Shown here in pieces: positions 34,031 through 43,936 of a DNA stretch of 64,000 nucleotides (position 1 is its first letter; the number at the start of each line of letters is the position of its first letter). The stretch covers positions 1 to 64,000 of the forward strand of contig NZ_RJRZ01000005.1 in NCBI RefSeq assembly GCF_003993775.1, in the 5' to 3' direction. The translations under genes were made by a program, and so were the position numbers. The notes under the pieces are model-generated. The model saw only the letters and a program-made list of their open reading frames with translations, was not told the DNA's origin and ran no database searches. The DNA comes from Frigidibacter oleivorans (GTDB lineage: Bacteria > Pseudomonadota > Alphaproteobacteria > Rhodobacterales > Rhodobacteraceae).

Positions 34031-35152
34031 TCAACCTCCTGCGGGCTCGAATACGAGATCTCGGGTGACGATGATCCTGACCGGGAACCCCGGACGGATG
34101 GTCAGCGTTGGCGCGATCTGCAACTGACGCTGGACAATCTGCTGACCGGCCTGGTTGACCGTGTCCACAGCGCCATCGCGGATCGCCTGGACCAGGCGGT
34201 CTTCGTCATCGGTGGCGAGGTTCGCGCCGATCGCCAGCAGCGTGGACAGACCCGCCGCGCCCATCAACTCCCACCAATGATAGTCGACGCCATCTTCGAG
34301 GCCGGCATAGCCGCTCGCATCCGATCCCGGCAGACGTTCGAGAACAATGGATCGACCGCCGGGAAGGATCAGGCGGTTCCAGACCAACAGCACGCGGCGT
34401 TGGCCGAACGTCACGCCGTCATCGTATTGGCCGATGATGCGAGTTCCTTGTGGGATCAACAGCAGCGATCCGGTCGGGCTGTCATAGACGTTCTCGGTGA
34501 CCTGTGCGGTGATCTGCCCCGGGAGATCGGAGCGAATGCCGGTGATCAGCGCGGCCGGGATCACCGCTCCGGCCTGAAGGATGTACGGCGAGGCTGGCGG
34601 CTGAATGCGATCCGATGCGACGGTTTGCCGGTCCACCGGACCGTTGAGGAAAGCCGTATGCCGGCTCCCCTCGGGTTGTTCGGTGCCACCCAGGCCCGGA
34701 AGGTTTACGCCGGCCCCGGCCGTCGTTGCCCTGCCAGTTGCCGACTGGAAGAAGACACCGCTCAGACGCGCGGTTTCCTCCTCTGCCCTGCGGCGCTCCG
34801 CTTCCGGATCGACGGTCGGGCCCACAATTGGCGGCGGGGTCACGGGCACTCCCCGCTCCTGCGCATCGAGGATCGGTCGCCCGAGGTCACCGGGCAGTGC
34901 AGGTCCCAGAACCGGTCCGGTATAGTCGGACGGCAACCCCTCCAGGCCGTCCGCGGCCGGTCGGTTGTCGATGGAATAGAGTTCTCCACCTCCCGGCCCG
35001 GCCTCACGGGTCTGGAGCGCATAGATCAGCGCGCCCCCAATGCCGAACAGGGCGAGAGCTCCGACACCGGCCAGAACCTTGCGCGACAGCCGGGTCACGC
35101 GCGGCGGATCGGGGCGCAGACGCATCGGAGCTGCAGGATTGGTGTCACTCAT
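34031..35152 (-). CDS. trbI: Mating-pore core protein TrbI (VirB10-like)
   Basis: 373 residues. One membrane helix near the N-terminus (VLAGVGALALFGIGGALIYAL, about residues 26-46), a proline-rich periplasmic linker and the VirB10/TrbI beta-barrel domain (ILQAGAVIPAALITGIRSDLPGQITAQVTENVYDSPTGSLLLIPQGTRIIGQYD, then WNRLILPGGRSIVLERLPGSDASGYAGLEDGVDYHWWELMGAA). TrbI spans the envelope and links inner-membrane ATPases to the outer-membrane ring. Its start overlaps the end of trbG by 4 bases. Confidence 0.95.
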   Translation of the reverse strand: MSDTNPAAPMRLRPDPPRVTRLSRKVLAGVGALALFGIGGALIYALQTREAGPGGGELYSIDNRPAADGLEGLPSDYTGPVLGPALPGDLGRPILDAQERGVPVTPPPIVGPTVDPEAERRRAEEETARLSGVFFQSATGRATTAGAGVNLPGLGGTEQPEGSRHTAFLNGPVDRQTVASDRIQPPASPYILQAGAVIPAALITGIRSDLPGQITAQVTENVYDSPTGSLLLIPQGTRIIGQYDDGVTFGQRRVLLVWNRLILPGGRSIVLERLPGSDASGYAGLEDGVDYHWWELMGAAGLSTLLAIGANLATDDEDRLVQAIRDGAVDTVNQAGQQIVQRQLQIAPTLTIRPGFPVRIIVTRDLVFEPAGG

Positions 35153-36177
35153 GACGCCCCTCCCCTTCGCGCATCCCCCTCCGTCCGCGCATCTGCCTCG
35201 CGCTCCTCCGTGCGCACGATCCGGACCACCTGCTGGCGGTCTCCTGCTCCCAAACGGAGCTCGGCGGCACCGAAGAGGCGATCCACGATCAGCACGTTCC
35301 GGTGGATACGGCTGTTGACGATCTGCGGCTCTCCGTCGGTGCCGAGCACGAAGAGCGGTGGCATTTCGCCCTGGGCGATGCCAGCCGGGAAGACGACATA
35401 GACGCGACGGCCATCGTCGAAGACCGAGACCGGGCGCCAAGGTGGGCTGTCCCCCGGAATCTGCAATCCGTAACGATGATTGCGGGCCGATGGTGCAGGG
35501 ATGGCCGGCGCGGTCGCCACAGCCTGTCGACCGCCACGCGGCGCTGCCGGATAGGCCCAGGCGACCGACGGCATGTAGAGCGCCTCGCGCGCGCGCAGTT
35601 CGATCGTGTACACCCTCCTGTCAGTGCTGATCACCAGATTGGTCGAGATGTCGTCCCGTGTCGGTTTGACGAGGATGTGGACGCGGGCGGTGGATCCGGA
35701 CCCGCTCTCCGTGTCGCCGATGATCCAGCGTGTGGTATCCCCCGCGGCAATCGGACCCGCGCCGGTCAGACGTTCGCCCGGCTCGAGTGCGATGTTGGTG
35801 ATCTGACCCGGTGCGGCATAGACCTGATAGAGGGCGCCTTCCGACCAGGGATAGATCTGGATGGCATTGTAATAGCCTTCGCGGCGCGGCTCGACCCGGG
35901 CGGCAGCATTGGCGTTTTCGATGCGACCAGTCGGTGTGCCCGCCGCGGCTCCACCATGCGCCACTGTCCAGACCGGCGGCGTGTGCAGGGGCCGAGGACG
36001 TTCCTCGGCAGCCGAGGCGGGCGGAGTGGGCAGCGGCGGCACGGACTCGTCGTAGCTGAATTCCGGCACCGGGCTGCTGGCGCACCCCGCCAGCACGGAC
36101 GCGGACAGCAGCAAGGCCACCAAAGTAGGCTTATTGACACCCGGAGACCTGGTTGCACGAAGATGCTGTTCAGTCAT
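35149..36177 (-). CDS. trbG: Mating-pore protein TrbG (VirB9-like)
   Basis: 342 residues with a lipoprotein-type signal (LVALLLSASVLAGCASS, lipobox LAGC). The VirB9/TrbG/CagX domain follows: NAIQIYPWSEGALYQVYAAPGQITNIALEPGERL, RWIIGDTESGSG, VHILVKPTRDDISTNLVISTDRRVYTIEL, PVSVFDDGRRVYVVFP, NSRIHRNVLIVDRLFGAAELRLG. It forms the outer-membrane ring with TrbI. Overlaps trbI and trbF by 4 bases each. Confidence 0.95.
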   Translation of the reverse strand: MTEQHLRATRSPGVNKPTLVALLLSASVLAGCASSPVPEFSYDESVPPLPTPPASAAEERPRPLHTPPVWTVAHGGAAAGTPTGRIENANAAARVEPRREGYYNAIQIYPWSEGALYQVYAAPGQITNIALEPGERLTGAGPIAAGDTTRWIIGDTESGSGSTARVHILVKPTRDDISTNLVISTDRRVYTIELRAREALYMPSVAWAYPAAPRGGRQAVATAPAIPAPSARNHRYGLQIPGDSPPWRPVSVFDDGRRVYVVFPAGIAQGEMPPLFVLGTDGEPQIVNSRIHRNVLIVDRLFGAAELRLGAGDRQQVVRIVRTEEREADARTEGDARRGGAS

Positions 36178-36863
36178 TGGCTCATCTCCCGCGACCAGGA
36201 GATCGCATTGACGTAGATTCCGAGGGGATTGGCGCGCAGGCGCTCGGCGCTGCGCGGAGTCTGGATCACGACGGTCAGGATCGCGGTCCAGCGCTCGGTC
36301 GTGGAAAGCTGACCGTTCTCGTAGTGCCGCTCGGTCCAGGCGACGCGGAACGATCCCGGTGAGGCCCGGATGACAGAGGACACCTCGACGGCGATCTGCT
36401 GACGGCCGACGCGTGTGAACGGGTCGTTGGCGCGAGCGAAGTCGTTAAGCGCGGCCGCGCCTCGGTCCGTGGTGAACTCATAGGCGCGCAGCCAGTTCTG
36501 CCGCACGATGATCGGATCGGCCGGAATCGATCGGACCTGTTCGATGAAGCGGCCGAGGTGGAAGGCGATCTGGGGATCGGTGGGCTCGTAGTCGGCGGAG
36601 GCCGGAGCGACAGCCTGAGCCTCGCCGAGCGCGTCGACCTGAACGACCCAGGGCACGACGGTGCCACGCGCGGATTGCCAGACCAGGGCGCCGGCAAATC
36701 CCGCCGCGAGGATCAGGCTGCCGAAGGCCATGTAGCGCCAGTTGCGGGCCTGAACGCGGGCGGAGCCGATACGCTCGTCCCAGACCTGCGCGGCCCTCTG
36801 ATAGGGCGTCTCTGGCTGAGGTGTCTTGCCATAATGGGTGGCGGAGCGCCTGAAGAGGTTCAT
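36174..36863 (-). CDS. trbF: Mating-pore protein TrbF (VirB8-like)
   Basis: 229 residues. A helix at about residues 45-65 (YMAFGSLILAAGFAGALVWQS) anchors a periplasmic NTF2-like VirB8 domain (VPWVVQVDALGEAQAVAPASADYEPTDPQIAFHLGRFIEQVRSIP... and VAWTERHYENGQLSTTERWTAILTVVIQTPRSAERLRANPLGIYVNAISWSREM). TrbF nucleates pore assembly. Coupled by 4-base overlaps to trbL upstream and trbG downstream. Confidence 0.95.
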   Translation of the reverse strand: MNLFRRSATHYGKTPQPETPYQRAAQVWDERIGSARVQARNWRYMAFGSLILAAGFAGALVWQSARGTVVPWVVQVDALGEAQAVAPASADYEPTDPQIAFHLGRFIEQVRSIPADPIIVRQNWLRAYEFTTDRGAAALNDFARANDPFTRVGRQQIAVEVSSVIRASPGSFRVAWTERHYENGQLSTTERWTAILTVVIQTPRSAERLRANPLGIYVNAISWSREMSQ

Positions 36864-38209
36864 GAGCGATCCCTTTCGGAGAGATTGACGGAGGAGCCCG
36901 AGCCGTGGCTGTCGCCCGACCGGACGGCATGGGCCGCAGCGCGCACACCATGGCTCACGGCCTGGCTATGGCGCATGCGCTTCGCCCAGGCTGGCGGGCC
37001 ATCGGAGGCGGACCGGCTGGAAGAAGGCTCGGGCGCCGCACCGCCGACCGTGCCCATCGAGGTGGTTCCGCCCGTCGCCGCAACACCGCCCTTGACGCCC
37101 TCGGCGTAGCTGGACTGGATGCCGCCAGCCGCGCGAGAGGACGCTTTCTTGAGCGGTGATGCCGCGGCAGCGGCCCCGGCGCGCGCCACACCAGCCATCC
37201 CCCCGGAGAGACCACCTCCGCCCATCGAGCCAAGCGTGTAAGCGCTCGAGGCAGCGCCCGCCGCGGTGACGCCGCCACGTGCGAGGGCGGCACCACCGGA
37301 GAGCGCGGACCCGGCCCCGCGCGCTGCGAGCATGGTCGCCCCTCCGGCCCCGATCGCAGCGCCACCAACGGCAAGGCCGGTGCCTATGGCGGCCCCCGCG
37401 CCGAGTTGCGGCCCGCCGGACACCAGACCTGAGGCGATACCCGGGCCGAAGATACCGAGGCCCAGCAGAGACAGGGCGGCCAGCACAATCGCCATGGCGT
37501 CATCGATGGTCGGCGTCACGCCTCCGAAGCCAGCGGTGAACTGACCGAAGAGCGTCGATCCGATGCCGATGATCACGGCGAGGACCAGAACCTTGATGCC
37601 GGAGGAAATGACGTTGCCCAGCACGCGCTCGGCCATGAAGGCGGTCTTGCCGAAGAGGCCGAAGGGGATCAGCACGAAGCCCGCGAGGGTCGTGAGCTTG
37701 AACTCAATCAGGGTGACGAACAGCTGCACCGCGAGGATGAAGAACGCGAGGATCACCAGCGCCCAGGCGAAGAACAGGCAGAGGATCTGGACGAGGTTCT
37801 CGAAGACCGCGACCCAGCCCATCAGATCGGAGATGCTTTCGAGCAGCGGCCGTCCAGCCTCTAGCCCGGTTTGGGCGACGCGGCCGGGGCGCAGAAGATC
37901 GGCGGCGGAAAACCCGGTGCCTGAGGCCATCAGACCGAGGCCCGCGAAGCTCTCGAAGACGATCCGGGCGAGGTTGTTCCAGTTGGAGATGATATAGGCG
38001 AAGACCCCGACAAAGAGCGTCTTCTTCACCAATCGCGCGATGATGTCGTCATCGGCGCCCCAGGCCCAGAACAAGGCCGCCAGCGTCACGTCGATCACGA
38101 TCAGCGTGGTGGCGATGAAGGCCACCTCACCCCCGAGCAGCCCAAACCCGCTGTCGATATAGCTGGTGAAGATGCCCAGAAAGTTGTCGATGACGCCGGT
38201 TCCACCCAT
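36860..38209 (-). CDS. trbL: Mating-pore membrane protein TrbL (VirB6-like)
   Basis: 449 residues. The N-terminal 280 residues hold several membrane helices (for example VAFIATTLIVIDVTLAALFWAW, LFFAWALVILAFFILAVQLFVTLIEFKL, VLVLAVIIGIGSTLF, AIVLAALSLLGLGIFGPGIASGL). The C-terminal third is Gly/Ala/Ser-rich and low-complexity, as usual for TrbL. It is an inner-membrane channel component for DNA transfer. Confidence 0.94.
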   Translation of the reverse strand: MGGTGVIDNFLGIFTSYIDSGFGLLGGEVAFIATTLIVIDVTLAALFWAWGADDDIIARLVKKTLFVGVFAYIISNWNNLARIVFESFAGLGLMASGTGFSAADLLRPGRVAQTGLEAGRPLLESISDLMGWVAVFENLVQILCLFFAWALVILAFFILAVQLFVTLIEFKLTTLAGFVLIPFGLFGKTAFMAERVLGNVISSGIKVLVLAVIIGIGSTLFGQFTAGFGGVTPTIDDAMAIVLAALSLLGLGIFGPGIASGLVSGGPQLGAGAAIGTGLAVGGAAIGAGGATMLAARGAGSALSGGAALARGGVTAAGAASSAYTLGSMGGGGLSGGMAGVARAGAAAAASPLKKASSRAAGGIQSSYAEGVKGGVAATGGTTSMGTVGGAAPEPSSSRSASDGPPAWAKRMRHSQAVSHGVRAAAHAVRSGDSHGSGSSVNLSERDRS

Positions 38210-38212
38210 GGC

Positions 38213-38500
38213 TCACTGATCTCCCGGACGCTGCGGCGCTTCGGGTGCAGGCGTCCGGCCGAGGAACCGGTCACGGCTCTCGGCCCAGGCGGCGAGGCAA
38301 TCGGCATCGCTGGAAGCGGCCTCGCCAAGCTGCTGGCACCTGCGCAGCGTCGCTCGGAGAGGATCGGCAGACGGCTGGAGCGCGGGCGCGGTGCTGGTCG
38401 GCACGGGAGCTTCCTCGCGTGTCATCTCGATCACCGTGGCTGTGATCGCGATCGCCACGAACACGATGGCCGCGATCCGGGCCAGCACCTTCCCCTCCAT
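38213..38500 (-). CDS. trbK: Entry-exclusion-type protein TrbK
   Basis: 95 residues. An N-terminal hydrophobic segment (VLARIAAIVFVAIAITATVIEM) is followed by a short domain with two cysteines (LRRCQQLGEAASSDADCLAAWAESRDRFLG). This pattern and the place between trbJ and trbL match the TrbK-like proteins of trb-type ICEs, thought to block redundant transfer into cells that already carry the element. Confidence 0.85.
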   Translation of the reverse strand: MEGKVLARIAAIVFVAIAITATVIEMTREEAPVPTSTAPALQPSADPLRATLRRCQQLGEAASSDADCLAAWAESRDRFLGRTPAPEAPQRPGDQ

Positions 38501-38517
38501 CGGCTCCCCTCCCGGCC

Positions 38518-39300
38518 TCAGTTGAACATTTGCGCGTTGCCGGGCTGGTAGCCCGAGCCCGGCGTCAGGAAGCGCTCGCGCTGGATGCGGCCCTGTTCCG
38601 CAGCGGTGGCGCGCTCGGCCTCGGTCAGCGCGTTGGCGCGGCCGTTTGCCGAGATCACCGCGATCAGATCCGAGAGCTGCTGCGATTGCAGTGCGAGGAG
38701 CTGGTTGCCCGCCTGTGTGGCCTGCAGAGCACCGACCGCGTTCTGGCTCTGCCCCACGAGCGCGGACATCTCGGCGCGGTTGGCATCGATATTGCCGACG
38801 ACACCGGCCTGCACGCGCATCGCATCCTGCAGGCCACCGACGGTGTTCTCCCAACGGGACCGGGCCTCGGCGATCAGTTGCTGGTCGGTCGCCGTCAGGG
38901 AAAGGTTGCTATAGTCCTGCTGGAACAACTGGTCGATGCTCTGAACGTCGAAGGCGATGTTCTGCGCCTGCGCGAGGAGCTGCTGTGTGCGGCTGACGTT
39001 CTGCTGGATCTGCTGGAGCGCGGAATACGGCAGGTTGGCGAGATTGCGCGCCTGGTTGATCAGCATCTGCGCTTCGTTCTGGAGCTGTGCGATCTGGTTG
39101 TTGATCTGCTCCAGAGCGCGCGCCGCGGTCAGGAGATTTTCGGCATGGTTGGTCGGGTCGTAGACGATAAACGGGCCGCCGCCGATGCCGAAGAGCGCAT
39201 GGGCGGGCGGCGCTGCGATGGGCGACATGGCCATGGGCATCGCCAGTGCGAGGGCGAGCAGCGACGTGCCGGCGAACCGAAACGTGATCTTGCGAGTCAT
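38518..39300 (-). CDS. trbJ: Mating-pore protein TrbJ (VirB5-like)
   Basis: 260 residues with a signal peptide (SLLALALAMPMAMSPIAAPPAHALFG). The rest is helical and glutamine-rich with coiled-coil character (ALEQINNQIAQLQNEAQMLINQARNLANLPYSALQQIQQNVSRTQQLLAQAQ), as in TrbJ. It is probably a minor pilus/adhesion component. ATG 39300 overlaps the trbE stop by 4 bases. Confidence 0.94.
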   Translation of the reverse strand: MTRKITFRFAGTSLLALALAMPMAMSPIAAPPAHALFGIGGGPFIVYDPTNHAENLLTAARALEQINNQIAQLQNEAQMLINQARNLANLPYSALQQIQQNVSRTQQLLAQAQNIAFDVQSIDQLFQQDYSNLSLTATDQQLIAEARSRWENTVGGLQDAMRVQAGVVGNIDANRAEMSALVGQSQNAVGALQATQAGNQLLALQSQQLSDLIAVISANGRANALTEAERATAAEQGRIQRERFLTPGSGYQPGNAQMFN

Positions 39301-41807
39301 GGTGTGATCTCCTCTTCTTTCAGGGCGGGTTCGGTGTCCTCGACGACGACGGAGGCCGGAAAGGCCACCTCCGCGTCGATGGCGAGATTGGTGAGGTCGG
39401 GGATCAGGTCGACGGCCCAATCGAGGCCATGCGCCTTCAGCCAGGCGGCGAGGAAGCCGTCTTGGCCGTGCCCGGCGCAGATCTCGGCTATCAGCGCCTG
39501 ATCCGATTTGGACGATGCCGCGCACAGCGCGAGCGCAACGTCACTGAGGCCCAGTTCGAACAGCCGGTTGCCACGCCGCGACTGACAATAGTAGTCGCGC
39601 TTGGGCGTGGCTCGCGCGAGGATCTCGATCTGCCGGTCATTGAGGCCGAAGCGACGATAGATCGCGGTGATCTGCGGCTCGATCGCCCGCTCGTTCGGCA
39701 GCAGGAGCCGCGTCGGGCAGCTTTCGATGATCGCAGGCGCGATGGCGCTGCCGTCGATGTCGCTGAGGCTCTGCGTCGCGAAGATCACCGAAGCATTCTT
39801 CTTCCTCAGCGTCTTCAGCCATTCGCGGAGCTGCTCCGCGAAGGCATCGTCATCGAGCGCGAGCCAGCCCTCGTCGATGATGAGCAGAGTGGGGCGTCCG
39901 TCGAGCCGATCACCGATCCGGTGGAACAGGTAAGAGAGGACGGCGGGCGCCGCGCCGGTTCCTACCAGCCCCTCGATCTCGAAGGCCTGCACATCCGATG
40001 ATCCCAGCTGTTCGGCCTCAGCATCAAGCAGCCGGCCATAGGGCCCCCCGACGCAATATGCGCGGAGTGCCTGCTTCAGATCGTTGGACTGCAGCAGGAC
40101 CGCCAGGCCGGTCATGGTCCGCTCGCCCACAGGGGCCGAGGCCAGCGAGGTCAGCGCCGTCCAGATATGTTCCTTCACATCCGGGGTGATCTGGATGTTC
40201 TCGCGCGTCAGGATGGCGACGATCCAGTCAGCCGCCCAGGCGCGCTCCGGCGCCTCGTGAATGCGGGCCAGCGGCTGTAGCGAGACGGAGTTCTCGTCCG
40301 TGTCGGTCAGCTCTCCGCCGAGGTCATGCCAGTCGCCGCCCATGGCGAGCGTGGCGGCGCGGATCGAGCCGCCGAAGTCGAAGGCGAAGATCTGGCTGCG
40401 CGGATACCGGCGGAACTGAAGCGCCATCAGTGCGAGCAGCACGGACTTGCCCGCCCCAGTCGGGCCGACGACGAGGGTGTGACCAACATCGCCGACATGG
40501 AGAGAAAATCGGAACGGGGTGGAGCCTTCGGTCCTGGCGTAGAGCAACGGAGCGTCGCCGAAAAGCTCGTCCCGCGCCTCGCCCGCCCAGACCGCCGAGA
40601 GCGGGATCATATGGGCGAGGTTCAATGTGCTGACCGGTGGCTGGCGGACATTAGCATAGGCATGCCCGGGCAGACTTCCGAGCCAGGCATCGACGGCGTT
40701 GACCGTCTCAACCATGACGTTGAAATCGCGGGACTGGACGATCTTCTCGACCAGCCGCAGCTTCTCGTCAGCGCGGCGAACGTCCTCATCCCAGACCGTG
40801 ATCGTCGCGGTGACATAGGCCATGCCGGCCACATCAGCCCCAAGTTCCTGCAAGGCCATGTCTGCGTCAGCGGCCTTGTTCGCCGCATCGGTATCGACCA
40901 GCGCGGATTGTTCGTTGGTCATCACCTCCTTGAGGATCGCGGCGATGGACTTACGCTTGGCAAACCACTGACGACGTATCCGGGTTAGCAGCTTGGTTGC
41001 ATCCAGCTTGTCCATGAGGATGGCCCGGGTCGACCAGCGATAGGGAAAGGCCAGCCGGTTCAGCTCGTCGAGCAGGCCCGGCGTCGTGACGCCGGGAAAG
41101 CCGGTGATCGTCAGGACGCGGAGGTGATGATTACCCAGACGCGGCTCCAGCCCGCCGGCCAGCGGCTGGTCGGGCAAGAGCGCGTCGAGATAGACCGGCA
41201 CCTCGGGCACGCGCACGCGGTGACGGTTGGTCGAAATCGTCGAATGCAGGTAGGTCAGCGTAGCGGCGTCATCGAGCCAGTGGCAGTCCGGCATGAAGCC
41301 GTCGAGCAGCGCCAGCACGCGATCGGTGCGGTCGATGAAACCGCGCACCTGTTCCCAGGGGTTCACACCTGAGGTCTCGCGGCCCTCGTAGAGCCAGGAC
41401 TCCGAACGCGCCGCGTCCTCGGCGGGCGGAAGCCAGAGGAGGGTCAGGAAGTAGCCGGATACGAAATGGCTCCCCTCCTCTTCGAAATCGGCCTTGCGCT
41501 CGGCATCGACCAGCGCCGAGGCGGGATCGGGGAAGATGCTTGCGGGATAGGTGGCGGCCTCAGAGCGCTGTGCTTCCACAAAGATCGCCCACCCGGAACC
41601 GAGGCGCCGGAAAGCGTTGTTCAGCCGTCCTGCCACCGCGACCAGTTCGGCGGCTACGGCACTGTCGAGATCGGGCCCCCGAAACTTCGCCGTCCTCTGA
41701 AACGAGCCGTCTTTGTTGAGGACCACGCCCTCCCCGACCAGCGCCACCCAGGGCAGGTAGTCGGCAAGGCGCGAGGCGGTGCGGCGGTATTCTGCAAGAT
41801 TCATCAT
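39297..41807 (-). CDS. trbE: Conjugation ATPase TrbE (VirB4-like)
   Basis: 836 residues, full length. N-terminal CagE/TrbE/VirB domain, then the ATPase with Walker A GPTGAGKS (about 448-455) and Walker B LLIIDEGW (about 641-648), plus FATQSLSDIDGSAI and a C-terminal RDYYCQSRRGNRLFEL. It energises pilus assembly and substrate transfer at the inner membrane. It lies between trbD (6-base gap) and trbJ (overlap). Confidence 0.97.
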   Translation of the reverse strand: MMNLAEYRRTASRLADYLPWVALVGEGVVLNKDGSFQRTAKFRGPDLDSAVAAELVAVAGRLNNAFRRLGSGWAIFVEAQRSEAATYPASIFPDPASALVDAERKADFEEEGSHFVSGYFLTLLWLPPAEDAARSESWLYEGRETSGVNPWEQVRGFIDRTDRVLALLDGFMPDCHWLDDAATLTYLHSTISTNRHRVRVPEVPVYLDALLPDQPLAGGLEPRLGNHHLRVLTITGFPGVTTPGLLDELNRLAFPYRWSTRAILMDKLDATKLLTRIRRQWFAKRKSIAAILKEVMTNEQSALVDTDAANKAADADMALQELGADVAGMAYVTATITVWDEDVRRADEKLRLVEKIVQSRDFNVMVETVNAVDAWLGSLPGHAYANVRQPPVSTLNLAHMIPLSAVWAGEARDELFGDAPLLYARTEGSTPFRFSLHVGDVGHTLVVGPTGAGKSVLLALMALQFRRYPRSQIFAFDFGGSIRAATLAMGGDWHDLGGELTDTDENSVSLQPLARIHEAPERAWAADWIVAILTRENIQITPDVKEHIWTALTSLASAPVGERTMTGLAVLLQSNDLKQALRAYCVGGPYGRLLDAEAEQLGSSDVQAFEIEGLVGTGAAPAVLSYLFHRIGDRLDGRPTLLIIDEGWLALDDDAFAEQLREWLKTLRKKNASVIFATQSLSDIDGSAIAPAIIESCPTRLLLPNERAIEPQITAIYRRFGLNDRQIEILARATPKRDYYCQSRRGNRLFELGLSDVALALCAASSKSDQALIAEICAGHGQDGFLAAWLKAHGLDWAVDLIPDLTNLAIDAEVAFPASVVVEDTEPALKEEEITP

Positions 41808-41813
41808 GGCGGT

Positions 41814-42107
41814 TCACACCGAGAGATGACCGGGTATGCGCAGATGGCGGCGCGCGACCTCGACGAAGAGCGGATCGCGCCTGGCCGCCCAGACGGCGGC
41901 GATGTGGCCGACGGCCCAGATCAGGATCCCGACCAGCCAGAGCTGAAGCCCGAGGCCGACCGCACCGGCGAGCGTGCCATTCAGAATGGCGACCGAGCGT
42001 GGTGCGCCGCCGAGCAGTATCGACTCGGTGAGCGCGCGATGAACCGGCACGCTGAACCCCGGCACCGCGTCGAGGGCCTCGAAACTTTGCCATTCGCTAC
42101 CGCTCAT
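41814..42107 (-). CDS. trbD: Mating-pore protein TrbD (VirB3-like)
   Basis: 97 residues from the ATG at 42107, which follows GGAGG. PGFSVPVHRALTESILLGGAPRSVAILNGTLAGAVGLGLQLWLVGILIWAVGHIAAVWAARRDPLFVEVARRHLRIP is the typical TrbD/VirB3 sequence with one or two membrane helices. It helps place the pilus machinery in the inner membrane. Confidence 0.93.
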   Translation of the reverse strand: MSGSEWQSFEALDAVPGFSVPVHRALTESILLGGAPRSVAILNGTLAGAVGLGLQLWLVGILIWAVGHIAAVWAARRDPLFVEVARRHLRIPGHLSV

Positions 42108-42173
42108 GGCATTCCTCCCTCGAAACGCTCCCCCGGAGCCTTTCGTGTCCCTGCGGGCCAACGGTCGTCACCA

Positions 42174-42506
42174 TCAAATCAGCGCTCCGCCACCGAAGCT
42201 GAAGAAGCTCAGGAAGAAGGACGAGGCCGCAAAGGCGATGGAAATCCCGAAGACGATCTGGATCAGCCGCCGGAACCCGCCGCCGGTATCGCCGAAGGCC
42301 AGCGTCAGACCGGTGACGATGATGATGATCACCGCCACGATCTTGGCCACCGGCCCCTCGACGGAGTCGAGGATGGATTGCAGCGGCGCTTCCCAGGGCA
42401 TGGAAGAACCGGAGGCATGAGCAGCCGGGGCGATGAACAGGCTGACATAGGTGGCGGTGGCCGCGGTGGCGATGTGGCGGCGAATGCGCAGGGCGTGACG
42501 GATCAT
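42174..42506 (-). CDS. trbC: Pilin TrbC (VirB2-like)
   Basis: 110 residues. A long signal sequence (TAATATYVSLFIAPAAHASG) is followed by two hydrophobic helices (IVAVIIIIVTGLTLAFG and IVFGISIAFAASSFFLSFF), the VirB2/TrbC prepilin pattern. The traF peptidase at 57752 is the likely processing enzyme by analogy with RP4. The start overlaps trbB by 4 bases. Confidence 0.94.
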   Translation of the reverse strand: MIRHALRIRRHIATAATATYVSLFIAPAAHASGSSMPWEAPLQSILDSVEGPVAKIVAVIIIIVTGLTLAFGDTGGGFRRLIQIVFGISIAFAASSFFLSFFSFGGGALI

Positions 42507-43498
42507 TCGAGGTCTCCTGGTTCGTGAGTGGTGGGTTCTGAAATGACAGGTGAAATCCGGTAGTCGCCCTCCGGTCCGAGACCCTCGACGCAGGCGAGTT
42601 CGACCAGACGACGCGCGGACCCCCGACCGCCCAGGACGGCCACGAGGTCGATGGTCTCCGCGATCATGGCGCGAGGCACGGTAACGACGGCTTCCTGGAT
42701 GAGCTGTTCGAGACGACGAAGCGCGCCGATCCCGGTACCGGCATGGATGGTGCCGATGCCGCCGGGATGGCCGGTGCCCCAGGCTTTGAGCAGGTCCAGC
42801 GCCTCGGCGCCACGCACCTCACCGATCGGAATACGATCGGGGCGGAGACGCAGCGAAGAGCGAACCAGATCGGACAGGCTGGCAACACCGTCCCTGGTGC
42901 GCATCGCCACGAGGTTCGGCGCGGCGCATTGCAGTTCTCGGGTGTCTTCGATGATCACGACGCGATCGGAGGTCTTGGCCACCTCGGCAAGTAGCGCATT
43001 GGTCAGCGTGGTTTTGCCGGTCGAGGTGCCGCCAGCCACGAGGATGTTGGCGCGGGTGGCGACCGCCAGGCGCAGCGCCTCGGCTTGCATCCCAGTCATG
43101 ATTCCGGCCTTGACGTAATCGTCGAGGGTGAAGACGGCGACGGCAGGTTTGCGGATGGCGAACGCGGGGGCTGAGACGACGGGAGGCAGGAGCCCCTCGA
43201 AGCGCTCGCCCGTTTCCGGAAGCTCCGCAGAAACGCGAGGGGACAAGCCATGAACTTCGATGCCAACATGGTGGGCGACGAGGCGAACGATACGCTCGCC
43301 GTCGGCTGCACTCAGCGTCTTGCCGCTGTCGGCCAGCCCCTCGGAAAGTCGGTCGACCCAGAGCCGCCCATCGGGGTTGAGCATCACCTCGACGGTCATG
43401 GGGTCGTCCAGAAACCCGTTGATCGCCGGCCCGAGCGCGGTGCGCAGCATTCGCGCGCCTCTCCGGATCACCTCTGGTCTCTGATCGGTCTTCGCCAT
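42503..43498 (-). CDS. trbB: Conjugation ATPase TrbB (VirB11-like)
   Basis: 331 residues. VirB11-type hexameric ATPase: Walker [10 protein letters not shown] (about 156-164), VIIEDTREL (about 181-189), the His box [16 protein letters not shown] and a C-terminal VAVLGG. It drives pilus assembly from the cytoplasmic face. It is the first trb gene on this strand; in related elements the copG-like/traG genes lie directly upstream, but here an 8.6-kb block intervenes. Confidence 0.96.
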   Translation of the reverse strand: MAKTDQRPEVIRRGARMLRTALGPAINGFLDDPMTVEVMLNPDGRLWVDRLSEGLADSGKTLSAADGERIVRLVAHHVGIEVHGLSPRVSAELPETGERFEGLLPPVVSAPAFAIRKPAVAVFTLDDYVKAGIMTGMQAEALRLAVATRANILVAGGTSTGKTTLTNALLAEVAKTSDRVVIIEDTRELQCAAPNLVAMRTRDGVASLSDLVRSSLRLRPDRIPIGEVRGAEALDLLKAWGTGHPGGIGTIHAGTGIGALRRLEQLIQEAVVTVPRAMIAETIDLVAVLGGRGSARRLVELACVEGLGPEGDYRISPVISEPTTHEPGDLE

Positions 43499-43936
43499 GC
43501 CGGCCCCGTTCCTTTACGGGCGCCTCCAACAGGCCGCCCTGGATCGGGGTCGATTAGGAATGCCGTAAATGCCTACGGCTCAACAGGTTTCCGAGGGGTG
43601 TAGTAGCGTGGCGTTTAAAGACAGGTGATCGGCGGAATGATCCTCAGATCCACTCTAGGAGTAAGGCGTCGCGGCCACCGTCATGAGAACATGGCGGTTT
43701 CGGGCGAAGACCGGCCGTTCTCCGCACCTGCGAACCGAGATGGACGTTTTGTTGATAGCGGCCATTCCACCGGACGATAAAACCGGGGCGTTGCCGCATC
43801 GCCGCATGATCGCTCGGAGCCCGGAATGACCGATGCTGCGAGACTAGGGAATGACGGCTTTCAGACCGACGGGACGTCGGGGCAAACTGGCAAAAGGCGA
43901 AGGCTAAACTCGCCTCGCGCCTGAGGCCGCCTACGA
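43499..43936. other. Region upstream of trbB without a recognised gene
   Basis: No convincing coding frame. An inverted repeat GCCGTA/TACGGC lies at 43562-43567 and 43574-43579, about 65 bases before trbB, and could be an operator or the end of a leader hairpin. The remainder has no motif that could be supported. This is the left edge of the second cargo block. Confidence 0.45.
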